Counted from the first letter of the stretch, positions 47,122 to 57,054 are shown. The stretch: DNA of 64,000 nt from Flavipsychrobacter stenotrophus (GCF_002954265.1 NZ_PPSL01000002.1:310001-374000), one strand, 5' to 3'. Notes: generated from the letters alone by a model not told the origin. Numbers and translations are program-made.

Positions 47122-48531
47122 TTACATCATCATGGCATCTCTTTCCTTTTGGCGCTTAGCCTTTATACGCAGGCTTGACCCAAGGAAGAGGTTGAGATTA
47201 TTAATACTGTTAGACGCTGTCATCTGGAATAATGATCCTGATCCAATATAAACAGGACCGGCAAACAAGATCACACCAAGATACCCTTGCTTCTGAATAT
47301 TGAACGAGAACGGAACAGACACTGCGAATTTACCCCTTATATACCGTGGCGTAACGGTTACTGTAGAGATGTAGTGGTTAGACAACTCGTTGGCATCTAC
47401 CTTACGCAGGTTGATCAGCACATTGGCATTCACCCAGAAACGCTCTTCTATTTTAAAGTCGCCATTCAGGTGCAAGGCAGTTGGCAATCCAAACTTCACC
47501 TTCTTTGTACTGCTCGTAGGCTTGGCAATAGTATCAACCAGGTAGTCATTGAAAATGCGCGTACCAAATGAAATATCGCTGTTGTTCTGTATGTTCTTGA
47601 AATCAATATTTTTATTGTCCACAGCATACTTGCCCGATACCGATGAGGCAGTGTAAGAATTATGACCTATGTCGGTGATCGATATCGCCAGGCGGGAGAT
47701 ATAACCCTTTCTCCTGAACAACGTTTCATTAGGATTCATGTAATACACCAACCCAAGATCTGCACCCACACTCATATTATTAGCAGGGTTGCGCAGCGCA
47801 TTGAAAGGATTGGTAGAAATAGCCCATTTATTGGCATATGGCGTCATAGCGACATTCACGTCGCCAGTAGCATTGTGAGCAAGGCCATCATTATTGTAAG
47901 TTTTGAATGATGCATTGCCAACTCCCAGCCCTGCTGCACCTATACCATTCAGTATTTTCAAACTCGCACCTGCTACCAATGTATGATCTTCACTCTGGAA
48001 GATGAAACCCGCATAAGTAAGATTCAGCTCACTGTATATCTGCGATGTCATCGCAAAATTCTTCACCTTGAACGAATCTACCAGGTTAGTGTCACGGGTG
48101 GCATTAACACCCATCATCCTAAACACATTATCGTCAAGGTTGTCTAGGTTCATCAGGTAGCGCATACCTGTAGTAACGGCAATAAAGTACTTTTTCTTTA
48201 CCAGGAAAGAAGCACCCGGACCTATCACTTCCATATTAGCCCACATGGTCTTACTATGCCTGTCATAACTACGGTAGTAGTCTTTATCCATAGTAGCCTG
48301 GCCTGTAGTAAAAGAATTATAGATCTTCTTTTTGAACATGAGCGCATTGCCGCCTATCTCACCTCCAACAGTAAGGAAATTGATCTGCGCACGATCTTCA
48401 TGCACGGCAAACGCCGGGTTATCCCTTATCTGGGTAACACAGTTTACGTCTCCGTTAAGTCCTAGAAATGTTTGCGCTGTACTTGTGAAGTACATACACA
48501 GACAAATAAGAGATAATATTAATCGGCTCAT
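47122..48531 (-). CDS. DUF5723 family outer-membrane protein
   Basis: 469-residue exported protein: signal peptide (1-19, cut after STA-Q) and a beta-rich body with a start typical of Bacteroidota outer-membrane DUF5723 (GLNGDVNCVTQIRDNPAFAV). The segment WANMEVIGPGASFLVKKKYFIAVTTGMRY and the final strands fit a barrel. Function unknown; the family is common in gliding or T9SS-containing species. Cotranscribed with the lipoprotein 46669. Confidence 0.72.
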   Translation of the reverse strand: MSRLILSLICLCMYFTSTAQTFLGLNGDVNCVTQIRDNPAFAVHEDRAQINFLTVGGEIGGNALMFKKKIYNSFTTGQATMDKDYYRSYDRHSKTMWANMEVIGPGASFLVKKKYFIAVTTGMRYLMNLDNLDDNVFRMMGVNATRDTNLVDSFKVKNFAMTSQIYSELNLTYAGFIFQSEDHTLVAGASLKILNGIGAAGLGVGNASFKTYNNDGLAHNATGDVNVAMTPYANKWAISTNPFNALRNPANNMSVGADLGLVYYMNPNETLFRRKGYISRLAISITDIGHNSYTASSVSGKYAVDNKNIDFKNIQNNSDISFGTRIFNDYLVDTIAKPTSSTKKVKFGLPTALHLNGDFKIEERFWVNANVLINLRKVDANELSNHYISTVTVTPRYIRGKFAVSVPFSFNIQKQGYLGVILFAGPVYIGSGSLFQMTASNSINNLNLFLGSSLRIKAKRQKERDAMMM

Positions 48532-48663
48532 GATGAGGTAAATATATGAAAAAATAGCTTTGCAAAGAAAGGATCAAGCCTGCCCGAGGCTAAAGTGAAC
48601 CAATTTGCATATTTCTAATAAACACTACAACTGCGGCAATACAACAGATTTAACCATTCGAGC

Positions 48664-48748
48664 AAGCCCTGAAAGGGCGAAATAAACAGCGAGGGGTTTC
48701 AACCCCTCGACCATACAACAAAAAACACAAGCCCTGAAGGGGCGGCAT
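48664..48748 (+). repeat. Compound repeat (AGCCCTGAAAGGGC + GAGGGGTTTCAACCCCTC), copy 2
   Basis: Same order and spacing as 22198-22280, opposite strand. Confidence 0.85.
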
Positions 48749-48828
48749 ACCTGTGTAAGCAACTGACAATAAATACTATTGGTATTCACAGACACATTTT
48801 GTGTTTTCATTTTGCCCGTTGGACTTTA

Positions 48829-49872
48829 CTACCCTACCATGTAGTTGCACAACTTGAACAATACCCTTGCGCCAACAATAGCGTCAATTCCATCCCCATG
48901 TGTAAACCCATTAGATACTTCATTCAGGTCAAACCCAATGATCTCCTTACCCGACTGATGCAGCATTTTAAATAAATAGAATATCTGCTCTGTTTCAAAG
49001 CCACCCGGCACAGGCGTACCGGTATTAGGGCATAACTTAGGGTCAAGGCCATCAATATCAAAACTGATGTATACTTTCTGCGGCAGCGAATCTATGATCT
49101 GGGTACAAATCTGTTTCCAGGTTGCACCTTCATACTGCTGCTCCTTTATGTCTTTGTCAAAAAATGTTCTTATCCTGCCATTACTCTGCTCTATCATCTC
49201 CAGTTCCTCATTGCAATAGTCGCGTATACCCACCTGTACCAGCTTCTTCACTTGTGGCACTTCCTTCAGCGTGTTGTACATGATTGAGGCATGTGAGTAC
49301 GTAAACCCTTCATAGGCTATGCGCAAGTCGGCATGTGCATCTATCTGCAGAATACCGAAATCGCTGTGTACATCACCCAAGGCTTTGATAAAACCAAGCG
49401 GCGTACTGTGGTCGCCGCCTATAAGTCCTACTTTCTTACCACGTTTCAGCAGGTTACTGGTCATTTCATATACCCAGTCACGCAGTATTTCGCCGTTATT
49501 ATTGATCTCAGTGAGTTTATGAGACAATTGTTCATTATCGGCAACATCTCCACCTTCTACCATATGAGACAGTATCAACTCTGCACACTGGCGCAGGTAA
49601 TCACTCTTTTTACGAATGTTCTTGTCTACCGGCATCATATAAAAACCCTTCTTCCACCCGTCTTTAACATCAGGGTCGAAAAGATCTACCTGCATCGCCG
49701 CTTCAAAAATATGGTCGGGGCCCTGTGCCGTTCCTACACGGTAAGAAACGGTCACTTCCCAGGGCACAGGAAGCAATACCAGTTGGGCCTGCTCTTCAGT
49801 GAATGGCAAGCCAAATATGTTGTTCGATTTAAGTCCTACGGAGTTAGGGTCAAAATTTGTCAGATCCTGCAT
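48829..49872 (-). CDS. Agmatinase / formimidoylglutamase family protein
   Basis: 347-residue ureohydrolase-fold enzyme with the two-manganese ligands: GGDHS (His155), DAHAD (about 176-180) and SFDIDGLDP (about 253). The amino third (1-140) is longer than in bacterial agmatinase, a pattern seen in Bacteroidota proteins annotated as agmatinase family or formimidoylglutamase. The substrate is not decided by sequence. A -7 box TATCTTTG lies five bases before ATG 49872. Confidence 0.85.
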   Translation of the reverse strand: MQDLTNFDPNSVGLKSNNIFGLPFTEEQAQLVLLPVPWEVTVSYRVGTAQGPDHIFEAAMQVDLFDPDVKDGWKKGFYMMPVDKNIRKKSDYLRQCAELILSHMVEGGDVADNEQLSHKLTEINNNGEILRDWVYEMTSNLLKRGKKVGLIGGDHSTPLGFIKALGDVHSDFGILQIDAHADLRIAYEGFTYSHASIMYNTLKEVPQVKKLVQVGIRDYCNEELEMIEQSNGRIRTFFDKDIKEQQYEGATWKQICTQIIDSLPQKVYISFDIDGLDPKLCPNTGTPVPGGFETEQIFYLFKMLHQSGKEIIGFDLNEVSNGFTHGDGIDAIVGARVLFKLCNYMVG

Positions 49873-49877
49873 GGGTG

Positions 49878-49885
49878 CAAAGATA
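49878..49885 (-). promoter_or_regulatory. -7 element abutting the agmatinase-family start codon
   Basis: TATCTTTG ends 5 bases before the ATG. A TTG lies 21 bases upstream, close to the 19 expected. Leaderless transcript likely. Confidence 0.55.
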
Positions 49886-50007
49886 ATATGGTATTGTATG
49901 ACGAAACAATTACTGTAAAAAAATAACGGATCTTTTAAGAATAGCAGTACTACAAGATACGCCTGATGGGTTTATCTCTTCAATTTAGGCAGCCATAAAA
50001 AATACTA

Positions 50008-50223
50008 TTAATAAATGGTGCAGTTCCATCTTTCACCAACTACAGTGGTATCGTACGACTCGCATTCTGTCGTCGCATCGTCTTTGGTCATAGAGCCAAG
50101 ATCTCTTATCAGCTTGATCTCGTTGTTATACGCACACTGGCAATGGTAATTCTTTTTACATGAAGAAAAACCTAAAATACCTAAAGCTGCAATGACTAAT
50201 GTGTAGCGAATATCCCTTTTCAT
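50008..50223 (-). CDS. Small Cys-containing lipoprotein
   Basis: 71 residues: signal peptide with lipobox FSSC (lipid Cys22), then KKNYHCQCAYNNEIK and, near the end, TECESYDTT and RWNCTIY. With Cys28, Cys30, Cys54 and Cys68 it probably forms two disulfides. Not recognised. Divergent from the thioredoxin-like gene at 50276, 52 bp between the starts. Confidence 0.6.
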   Translation of the reverse strand: MKRDIRYTLVIAALGILGFSSCKKNYHCQCAYNNEIKLIRDLGSMTKDDATTECESYDTTVVGERWNCTIY

Positions 50224-50263
50224 TTACGGCGGTTAATGACAGTTTAAACTAATTATTTTCTTA

Positions 50264-50271
50264 TAACTTTG
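50264..50271 (+). promoter_or_regulatory. -7 element abutting the thioredoxin-like start codon
   Basis: TAACTTTG, then four A/T bases, then ATG 50276. Confidence 0.55.
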
Positions 50272-50275
50272 AAAT

Positions 50276-50767
50276 ATGAAGCGTTTATTTTTCCTCATAT
50301 TCCTCTTTATAGTTCCATCAAAAATAAGTTTTTCACAGGAAGTAAAAAAGCCTATCGACAATAAATATCTGTTCAATCCTTATGCCGATGCACAAAAGGC
50401 TCTTAATGACGCTCTTATGGCTGCGCAAAAAGCACACAGGCACGTCCTTGTGGTAGTCGGCGGCGACTGGAGTTTTTGGTCAAGAAAAATGTACGGACAC
50501 CTAACCCGCAATCATCAATACTATAATAACTATGAACTTGTTTTCATCAACTTCAGCCCTGTCAATAAAAATGAAACGATACTTAACCAATTACATGTAC
50601 CCAAAGATCAGGGTTACCCCATACTCATTGTATTAGACGAAAATGGGAACCCTTTACTGACAACAGATACCGACGACTTAAAACTCAATCCCCGGGCATA
50701 TGACGATGATCTGTTAGCTACATTTACCGAAAAATGGTTGACCTATAAATCAAATGATAAGAAGTAA
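50276..50767 (+). CDS. Thioredoxin-fold protein lacking the active-site cysteines
   Basis: 163-residue exported protein: signal peptide (1-20, cut after SFS-Q) and a thioredoxin-like domain of the DUF255/thioredoxin_7 style. At the position of WCxWC it has WSFWS (Ser66 and Ser69), so it cannot do disulfide chemistry. The rest of the fold is kept: HVLVVVGGDW, the cis-Pro segment GYPILIVLDENGNPL. It may act as a binding or chaperone relative of the active form. Beside a Cys-containing lipoprotein (divergent), perhaps a partner. Confidence 0.75.
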   Translation: MKRLFFLIFLFIVPSKISFSQEVKKPIDNKYLFNPYADAQKALNDALMAAQKAHRHVLVVVGGDWSFWSRKMYGHLTRNHQYYNNYELVFINFSPVNKNETILNQLHVPKDQGYPILIVLDENGNPLLTTDTDDLKLNPRAYDDDLLATFTEKWLTYKSNDKK

Positions 50768-50857
50768 CCATGATCCAAGCCCATAAGGGCAAATTCACTA
50801 CCCTGCTTAATGATTCGGGTGGAACACTTTTTTGTTTTGACTTTTAACTTGATGCTG

Positions 50858-51364
50858 ATGCTTCACATAAAAAACGCTGCTCCAAAAGACATAGATCTCA
50901 TTCGTGAACTCACCATGCAGGTTTGGCCGCAAACATATACACCCATACTAGGCCCTGTGCAGGTACAGTATATGCTCAATAAGTTCTATCACCCCGAGGT
51001 GCTCGCACAGCAGATGCAGGATGGACAAAATTTTATTGTTTGCTATTCAGACGATATTCCGGCTGCATTTGCAGCATTTGAAGAGATAGAACAAGGCCTG
51101 TTCAAACTGCATAAAATATACATACTACCGGGCCACCAGGGCAAGGGGGTAGGAAAATATCTCGTGGATCATATTGCGGCTGTAATCTCCGGTAATGGCA
51201 CTACACAGCTAAGGCTGAACGTAAACCGCTATAATAAATCTGCAATAGGCTTTTATGAAAAGATCGGCTTCAAGAATATTGGCGATGAGGATATCGATAT
51301 TGGTGGTGGCTATTTTATGAATGACCACATATTGCAGTTAGCAGTGCCTTACGCCGATAAATGA
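50858..51364 (+). CDS. GNAT family N-acetyltransferase
   Basis: 168-residue acetyltransferase with the acetyl-CoA loop LPGHQGKGVGKYL (motif A) and NVNRYNKSAIGFYEKIGF (motif B). Substrate unknown, small amine or protein. The start is ATG 50858 (MLHIKNAAPKDI; 50852 is also possible). The frame upstream is filled by a dispersed repeat (50828-50851) and is not part of the protein. The tail overlaps the convergent dienelactone hydrolase gene by 16 bases. Confidence 0.87.
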   Translation: MLHIKNAAPKDIDLIRELTMQVWPQTYTPILGPVQVQYMLNKFYHPEVLAQQMQDGQNFIVCYSDDIPAAFAAFEEIEQGLFKLHKIYILPGHQGKGVGKYLVDHIAAVISGNGTTQLRLNVNRYNKSAIGFYEKIGFKNIGDEDIDIGGGYFMNDHILQLAVPYADK

Positions 51365-52050
51365 TGTTTCAAAAACTCCTTTATTACCCCCCATGCCTGC
51401 TTTGATGCCCCTGCATCATAAGAAGGGTGACCATCGAAAAAGAAACCATGACCCGCATGTGCAAATTCCAGGTTCACAAAGTCCCGGTTAGCACTCCTCA
51501 TTGCATCTATTACAGCTCCCGACTGTGTTGCCGGAATATACTCGTCTCTTCCGGCCCACACAAGCAATTGAGCACCTCGCAATTTTGAAACTCGGTCCAA
51601 CTCTTTATCCAACTGGCCACCGTATACGCTTACACTTGCGCCCAACTTTACAATGCTGTTGGCAATAAACGACAATCTGCCCCCTATCGAAAACCCAAGC
51701 GTCCCTATATTATTTTCATTTACATTTTCCTGAGAACTCAACCACTTTAAAGTGGCCTGCATATCATCAACTATCTGCTCATGGCGGGTTGCCGTTACAT
51801 GTGGCATAGCTATTGAATGTTGGTAATACCTCGCTTCAAATCCCGCTGGTGCCGTTCTGTGAAAAAGTTCAGGCACTACCGCCACAATGCCTTCCCGGCC
51901 CAGCTTATCAGCTACCCCTCTCATATCTGCATTCACTCCAAAAGCATCATGAAATATGATAACGGCAGGAAAAGGGCCGCCCCCATGAGGAACTGCCACA
52001 TAAGCATTCATTACTGAATCTTTTACGGTAAGCGAAATGGTGCGGGACAC
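51349..52050 (-). CDS. Dienelactone hydrolase family protein
   Basis: 233-residue alpha/beta hydrolase with the nucleophile in GFSIGG (Ser, not the Cys of true dienelactone hydrolases), acid Asp in WAGRDEYIP and His in AHAGHGFF. So a general esterase/peptidase-like role is more likely than chlorocatechol breakdown. No signal peptide. No catabolic operon nearby. Confidence 0.88.
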   Translation of the reverse strand: MSRTISLTVKDSVMNAYVAVPHGGGPFPAVIIFHDAFGVNADMRGVADKLGREGIVAVVPELFHRTAPAGFEARYYQHSIAMPHVTATRHEQIVDDMQATLKWLSSQENVNENNIGTLGFSIGGRLSFIANSIVKLGASVSVYGGQLDKELDRVSKLRGAQLLVWAGRDEYIPATQSGAVIDAMRSANRDFVNLEFAHAGHGFFFDGHPSYDAGASKQAWGVIKEFLKHHLSA

Positions 52051-52311
52051 AGCTTTTTTTTGTGAAAATACTCAAAACCCAACACAATATCAATACAATA
52101 CCCATGAATTTTAAATCAATAACAAATGCCTCATATAGGCATTGATTGAATTATCAGATTGCAGAAAATGTCAGAAATTCAGTAGATACACTTTCTTGAG
52201 ATTCAGTGCAAACCCATGTCATTAAGTAAATGACTACAATGCAAGAAAATACCTGGAAGAGATCCAAACTCTGGTTAACATCGCCACGAGCTAAATGGAT
52301 GAACTTTAGTT

Positions 52312-52608
52312 TTAATTAAGAAAAATGCCCGGCAGGCTGCTAGGCAGTGTGTTATGAAACAACAACGGGGTGCAGGTTACGTCAACAAAAAAAGGATACA
52401 AAGGAAACGCAATCACCTGCTCCATTGCCACCTGTTCATCTTCCGCATTGATCACACACCATATCATGTCCCTGTTCAGCGACACACTATATGACAGCAG
52501 CTTACCTTCAGAAAATAATTTATTCACATTGTGCCTGTGTTCAGGTACAACAGCCATCATCTCTGTGGTAAACACAGGTAATTCGATCTGGAAAAAATAA
52601 GCAGCCAT
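52312..52608 (-). CDS. Muconolactone isomerase-like small protein
   Basis: 98-residue ferredoxin-like-fold protein resembling muconolactone isomerase (AEDEQVAMEQVIAFPLYPFFVDVTCTPLL; the isomerase has a similar tail). The pathway genes are absent, so only the fold is supported. It ends 3 bases before the start of nothing else; the T9SS gene upstream on the same strand ends at 52615, 6 bp away, so it may be co-transcribed. Confidence 0.65.
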   Translation of the reverse strand: MAAYFFQIELPVFTTEMMAVVPEHRHNVNKLFSEGKLLSYSVSLNRDMIWCVINAEDEQVAMEQVIAFPLYPFFVDVTCTPLLFHNTLPSSLPGIFLN

Positions 52609-52614
52609 CAGCTA

Positions 52615-54678
52615 TTAACGTAATAAACTTACGTTTCCTTTCTTCTTTATTGGCTTTCCACTCACACAGAATCCATCAGCTTCCCATACATACACACCGG
52701 TTGGGCATGGTGTGCCATTGTACGTACCATCCCACATTTGCGTAGGCGTGCTGGTCTGGAATACCATTACACCCCAACGGTCAAATACCCGGAAGTAGTT
52801 AAGCTGAGACAATCCCTGATTAATAACACCAAACCTGTTCACCAGTGAGCTGGTGCTTGCAGGCGCAAATGCATTTGGCAGGTAGAAGTCGCCACAATTA
52901 GAATGAAGCGTCACTGTATCTCTTGCCTGGCAAGTCAGTCCCGATGAATGTTCTGTAACCTCGATCACATAAGTGAAATCAGATGGTGGATTAACTGTAG
53001 GGAATGGCACTGTTGTATCCTCTATATATTGGAAAGGAGTCCAGTGATAAGTTACAGCACCTTCCAGTGTCATATCCGGGCCGCCAAGTATGCTTGTAGC
53101 GCCATCAAGTATAGTACGGTCAGGTCCCGCATCTGCAGTTACCTTAACAACATTTACATGAATGAATGTATCTACAATGCAACCATCAGGGTAGAATATC
53201 TCTACATTATAGTTCATCGTATAGTCAGGCCATGCTTTCACTGTATCATCACCATCATACGCAGTATCTATATGGTAGATAGGCGACCATGCAAACGAAT
53301 CAGCGAAATTAGATATCACGTAAAGCTTTATAGAATCCCCTTTACAGATGGTAGGGTTAATGTTAATGAATATATTAGGTATAGGCAATACCACTATCGA
53401 TTTACACTCTACTGCCATATTTGGCTTACCCTGGTTGATCACATAATAGATATTATATGTGCCTGGTGCATTGTAATAATAAACAGGAGGAGTAACTTCT
53501 GTAAAAGAAGGTATAGAAGCATTGGTACACTGGGTAATGGTAACCTTTGTCAATGAGCTATCCGCTACATTGGTAATGAAAGCATACAGGTCATCTTTGT
53601 CGCGCAGTATCGTAGAAATAGATGATGGGAAGTTCATACCACCAACCACACTATAGTCTACAGCAGTGTATGGTCCTACCGCAGTAGCCATCTGTATAGA
53701 TACCAGCTGGCTTGTAGTACTGTCGGTTATATAGGCATAGATGCTACCACAATCTCTTGTAAGGCTAATAGACGATGGAATAGTTACGCGGAACAGGAAG
53801 TCACCGAGATTACTACCGGTCATTGCTGTCGTATTCAATACCGGGCCTACGTTTATACGGGCAATGGTACTGTTTCCTCTGTTAGCAACAAAGAAATAGT
53901 ATTGGCCATTATCAAGTATAGCAGCCATATCAGTAGGGTCATTCAGCACTCCGCCGGGGTTGCCTATTGTTACTACAGCTGGTGTATTAGATATGTTCGT
54001 ACCAAAATCCATTCGTACCAGGAAGTTATTGAACCTGTTTACTACATAGCCATACCATTTAAGATCAGCATCCTGCGCTACAAATATTCCTTTAGGGCCA
54101 ACAAATTCATTCACTGCCGGTGTAAGCGGATCATCAAGGTTACCAAAATTCGCAATATTAGGTGTAGGGTTACCCAACGTTGGTCCGAAATCAATACGAC
54201 CTACAGCCGATTCTGCTTTTGTATATCCACCTGTTACAAATACAAACCAGTTCTCTGCCAATGTATCATAAGCAATGAACATAGAAGTAGGATGGTGAGG
54301 CAAACCATTAGTAAGATTACCAAAATTGGTAACAGTAGGCACATTATTTAAGCTGGTTCCATAGTTAAGACGCAAAAATTCATCGGTACTTGCATTAAGC
54401 ACAAAGCCGTAATACTGTCCGTTCCTGTCTTGCTGTATCTCAATATTAGAGGGCTGGTGAAAGCCGAAACCATTGCCCATGTTCACGCCGGAAGGCGCGC
54501 TGGTTATGGCTCCTGAGCAAAAACCCCAGTAGTATGAAGCAGCATCAAATATGGTGCTGTTCAGGTGTACCGGCTGCCTTACACACACAGTGTCGGGTGC
54601 AGTAAACAAGGTCTGCGCTTTTAAAGCTTGCAGTTGCGATAATATTGATAAAACTACTAGTAGCAGATATTTTCTCAT
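52615..54678 (-). CDS. T9SS-exported protein with gliding-associated (type B) sorting domain
   Basis: 687 residues from ATG 54678. Signal peptide (1-21), a seven-bladed-like repeat region (about 25-380, with recurring NFGNL, GQYYFFV and LDNGQYYF units), a PKD-like middle (about 385-590), and a carboxy domain of about 90 residues. That domain has YLPNAFAP at its start, FDRWGVMVFQ and WDGTYNGTPCPTGVYVW, the hallmark of the type B (CHU_C) sorting signal. It is secreted by the type IX system and probably linked to the cell surface. Divergent from the S46 peptidase gene (101 bp). Confidence 0.9.
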   Translation of the reverse strand: MRKYLLLVVLSILSQLQALKAQTLFTAPDTVCVRQPVHLNSTIFDAASYYWGFCSGAITSAPSGVNMGNGFGFHQPSNIEIQQDRNGQYYGFVLNASTDEFLRLNYGTSLNNVPTVTNFGNLTNGLPHHPTSMFIAYDTLAENWFVFVTGGYTKAESAVGRIDFGPTLGNPTPNIANFGNLDDPLTPAVNEFVGPKGIFVAQDADLKWYGYVVNRFNNFLVRMDFGTNISNTPAVVTIGNPGGVLNDPTDMAAILDNGQYYFFVANRGNSTIARINVGPVLNTTAMTGSNLGDFLFRVTIPSSISLTRDCGSIYAYITDSTTSQLVSIQMATAVGPYTAVDYSVVGGMNFPSSISTILRDKDDLYAFITNVADSSLTKVTITQCTNASIPSFTEVTPPVYYYNAPGTYNIYYVINQGKPNMAVECKSIVVLPIPNIFININPTICKGDSIKLYVISNFADSFAWSPIYHIDTAYDGDDTVKAWPDYTMNYNVEIFYPDGCIVDTFIHVNVVKVTADAGPDRTILDGATSILGGPDMTLEGAVTYHWTPFQYIEDTTVPFPTVNPPSDFTYVIEVTEHSSGLTCQARDTVTLHSNCGDFYLPNAFAPASTSSLVNRFGVINQGLSQLNYFRVFDRWGVMVFQTSTPTQMWDGTYNGTPCPTGVYVWEADGFCVSGKPIKKKGNVSLLR

Positions 54679-54779
54679 AATCCAGAAAAAGAAATTCCGT
54701 AATAAACGGCTAATATAACAATAACTACAGACTTTTGTCGCAAAATTGTACATTTATTTCGGTAAATCAAAGCAAGTAT

Positions 54780-56954
54780 ATGTTTGAAAGTAAAAGATTA
54801 AGGTTAGCATTAGGTTTTATTTGTATTTTAAATATCACTCTTTGTGCCTTTTTTGAGGCCGGAGCCAAAGAAGGCATGTGGATACCTTCGACTATAAAAA
54901 AACATGAGAACCAGATGAAGGCTCTCGGCCTGGAGATTCCGGTAGAAATGATCTATAATGATGGTGGCACCGGTCTTAACAATGCAGTGGTGCTCTTTGG
55001 CAAGGGCTGCACCGGAGAAATAATTTCGTCAAAAGGTCTTGTACTCACTAACCACCATTGCGGATACGGCACCGTACAGGGACTCACCAGTCTGGAAAAA
55101 GATTACTTCGCAACCGGTTTTTTTGCCAAAAGTATAAAGGAAGAGATTCCTTGCCCCGGCCTTACAGTCACATTTATCCGTCGTATAGAAAATGTCACGT
55201 CTAAGATCACTACAGGCATTTCAGATACCCTCCGCGATGCAATTAGAGACACACTCATTGCCAACCGCATTAAAGTAGTGGAGAAAGATTACGCCAAAAT
55301 CACCGGCATGGATGCCACGATAAAATCATACTTCGAAGGCAACCAGTACTGGATAGCAATAACTGAAACATATAAAGATATACGCCTTACAGCTTTCCCA
55401 CCCAATGGCATCGGCACATTCGGCGGCGATGACGAGAACTGGGTTTGGCCACGCCACACCGGTGATTTCAGCGTATTCCGCGTATATGCAGGTGCCGACA
55501 ATAAACCCGCTCCTTATGCGGCAGGCAACAAACCTTACGATGCCTCCCAGTTTTTCAATATCAGCCTGAAAGGCTATAAAGAAGGCGACTTCAGCATGGT
55601 CTATGGCTTCCCGGGCACCACTATGGAGTACATTTCTTCAGGCGAACTGAACCAGGTATATTCGATCATCGACCCTATCAGCATAGAAGCAAGAACCCGC
55701 AGGCTCGATGTATGGACAGAACACATGACCGAGCATAGGGACGTGTTCCTGAAGTACACTTCTAAACGCGCCGGCGTAGCCAATGGCTGGAAAAAATGGC
55801 AGGGCGAAATTGAAGGACTGAGAGTAAATAATGCCATCGAAAAGAAAGAATTATATGAGAAGGGATTCCAGCAATGGGCAATGAATACAGCCACCGACCC
55901 ATATGTAAAAACGCTCCTCCCTCAACTAAAAACCGAGGTAGACAATATAGACGGTGTCCTGTTTCATGAGCAGCACATAAAGGAAGAACTATTGGCCATA
56001 GAGCTGATAGCCACGGGTGCAGCAATGGAAAAAATGCAGGCATGTTTCCGGGCAAAATTCACACAGGCCCAACTCACCGACACCCTGCAGAAACTCACCA
56101 AAGCGCTCGATGGTTTCTACAAGAATTACGACATGGAAACAGACAAAGATCTCTTTGCGTCATTGATGCCATTATATGTTAAGAACTGCAAAAAGGAAAT
56201 GCCGGCTTACTATAAAAAACAATATCACCGCAATCTGCGCAACAGCAACAGATGGGCACGTAAGGTATATAGGTCGTCTATGCTCGCATCTCAGGAAAAG
56301 ATGATGGCCTTCGCAAACACAGCTAAAGTAAATGACAGCAACAAACTAAAGAATGACCATGCTTACCTGCTTTACACCAGCATTGCAACATTGAGGAAAG
56401 AAAAGATAACACCTAAGATAGACGCTTATAGGGCGAAGAAACACTTCCTCAACAGACTGTACATCAATGCGCAGATGAACTACGAAACAGAAAGAGATTT
56501 CTACCCCGACGCTAACCTTTCATTACGTGTTATGTTCGGACAAGTGCAGGGCCTTGACCCTGATGGCGATGCTCCCTACTCTTACCAGACAAAGCTTGCA
56601 GATGTGGTAGCACTCGATGACTCCAACTCCCTTTCTTTCAAAGTGCCTGCCAAACTTAAAGACCTATACAACAAAAAAGACTTTGGCCGTTGGGCATTAA
56701 ATGGTGATGTGCCTGTTGCATTCATTGCCTCTAACCACACTTCAGGCGGCAATTCCGGCAGTCCTATACTCAACAGCAAAGGAGAGCTCATAGGCACCAA
56801 TTTCGATCGTGCATATGAAGGCACAATGAGCGATTATCTGTTTGATCCTAACCGTTGCAGAAACATCTCTGTCGATATCCGCTACACCCTCTTCATCCTC
56901 GAAAAGTTTGGCGGTGCCGGCTGGTTAATCGACGAAATGAAAATAGCGAAGTAG
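54780..56954 (+). CDS. S46 family dipeptidyl-peptidase (DPP11-like)
   Basis: 724-residue periplasmic serine peptidase: signal peptide (about 1-28), chymotrypsin-like double beta barrel with catalytic His93 (TNHHCGYG), Asp in TGDFSVFRVY and Ser in SGGNSGSPIL, and a large helical lid (about 270-560). Near the end, IGTNFDRAYEGTMSD has Arg where DPP7-type enzymes have Gly; by family knowledge this Arg makes the enzyme prefer Asp/Glu before the cut. It releases dipeptides from peptides for uptake. Start ATG 54780; an upstream ORF extension is not needed. The terminal domain (KFGGAGWLIDEM) is the usual end. Confidence 0.93.
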   Translation: MFESKRLRLALGFICILNITLCAFFEAGAKEGMWIPSTIKKHENQMKALGLEIPVEMIYNDGGTGLNNAVVLFGKGCTGEIISSKGLVLTNHHCGYGTVQGLTSLEKDYFATGFFAKSIKEEIPCPGLTVTFIRRIENVTSKITTGISDTLRDAIRDTLIANRIKVVEKDYAKITGMDATIKSYFEGNQYWIAITETYKDIRLTAFPPNGIGTFGGDDENWVWPRHTGDFSVFRVYAGADNKPAPYAAGNKPYDASQFFNISLKGYKEGDFSMVYGFPGTTMEYISSGELNQVYSIIDPISIEARTRRLDVWTEHMTEHRDVFLKYTSKRAGVANGWKKWQGEIEGLRVNNAIEKKELYEKGFQQWAMNTATDPYVKTLLPQLKTEVDNIDGVLFHEQHIKEELLAIELIATGAAMEKMQACFRAKFTQAQLTDTLQKLTKALDGFYKNYDMETDKDLFASLMPLYVKNCKKEMPAYYKKQYHRNLRNSNRWARKVYRSSMLASQEKMMAFANTAKVNDSNKLKNDHAYLLYTSIATLRKEKITPKIDAYRAKKHFLNRLYINAQMNYETERDFYPDANLSLRVMFGQVQGLDPDGDAPYSYQTKLADVVALDDSNSLSFKVPAKLKDLYNKKDFGRWALNGDVPVAFIASNHTSGGNSGSPILNSKGELIGTNFDRAYEGTMSDYLFDPNRCRNISVDIRYTLFILEKFGGAGWLIDEMKIAK

Positions 56955-56965
56955 GTAGGTTAAGT

Positions 56966-57054
56966 TCATGTCATTGCCCAGTTAGGTGGCAACCGGTTTG
57001 TAGCAAAAAAAGCACCAATTACACAGCGCCCCGTAGGGTCGCAACAATCGTAAC
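56966..57054 (+). repeat. CATGTCATTG...CCGTAGG compound repeat, copy 2
   Basis: Resembles 45011-45100 with the same order: CATGTCATTGC, AGGTGGCAACCGGTTTGTAG, then a GCGCCCCGTAGGGTCGC hairpin, then CGTAAC. It begins 12 bases after the peptidase stop. Confidence 0.7.
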
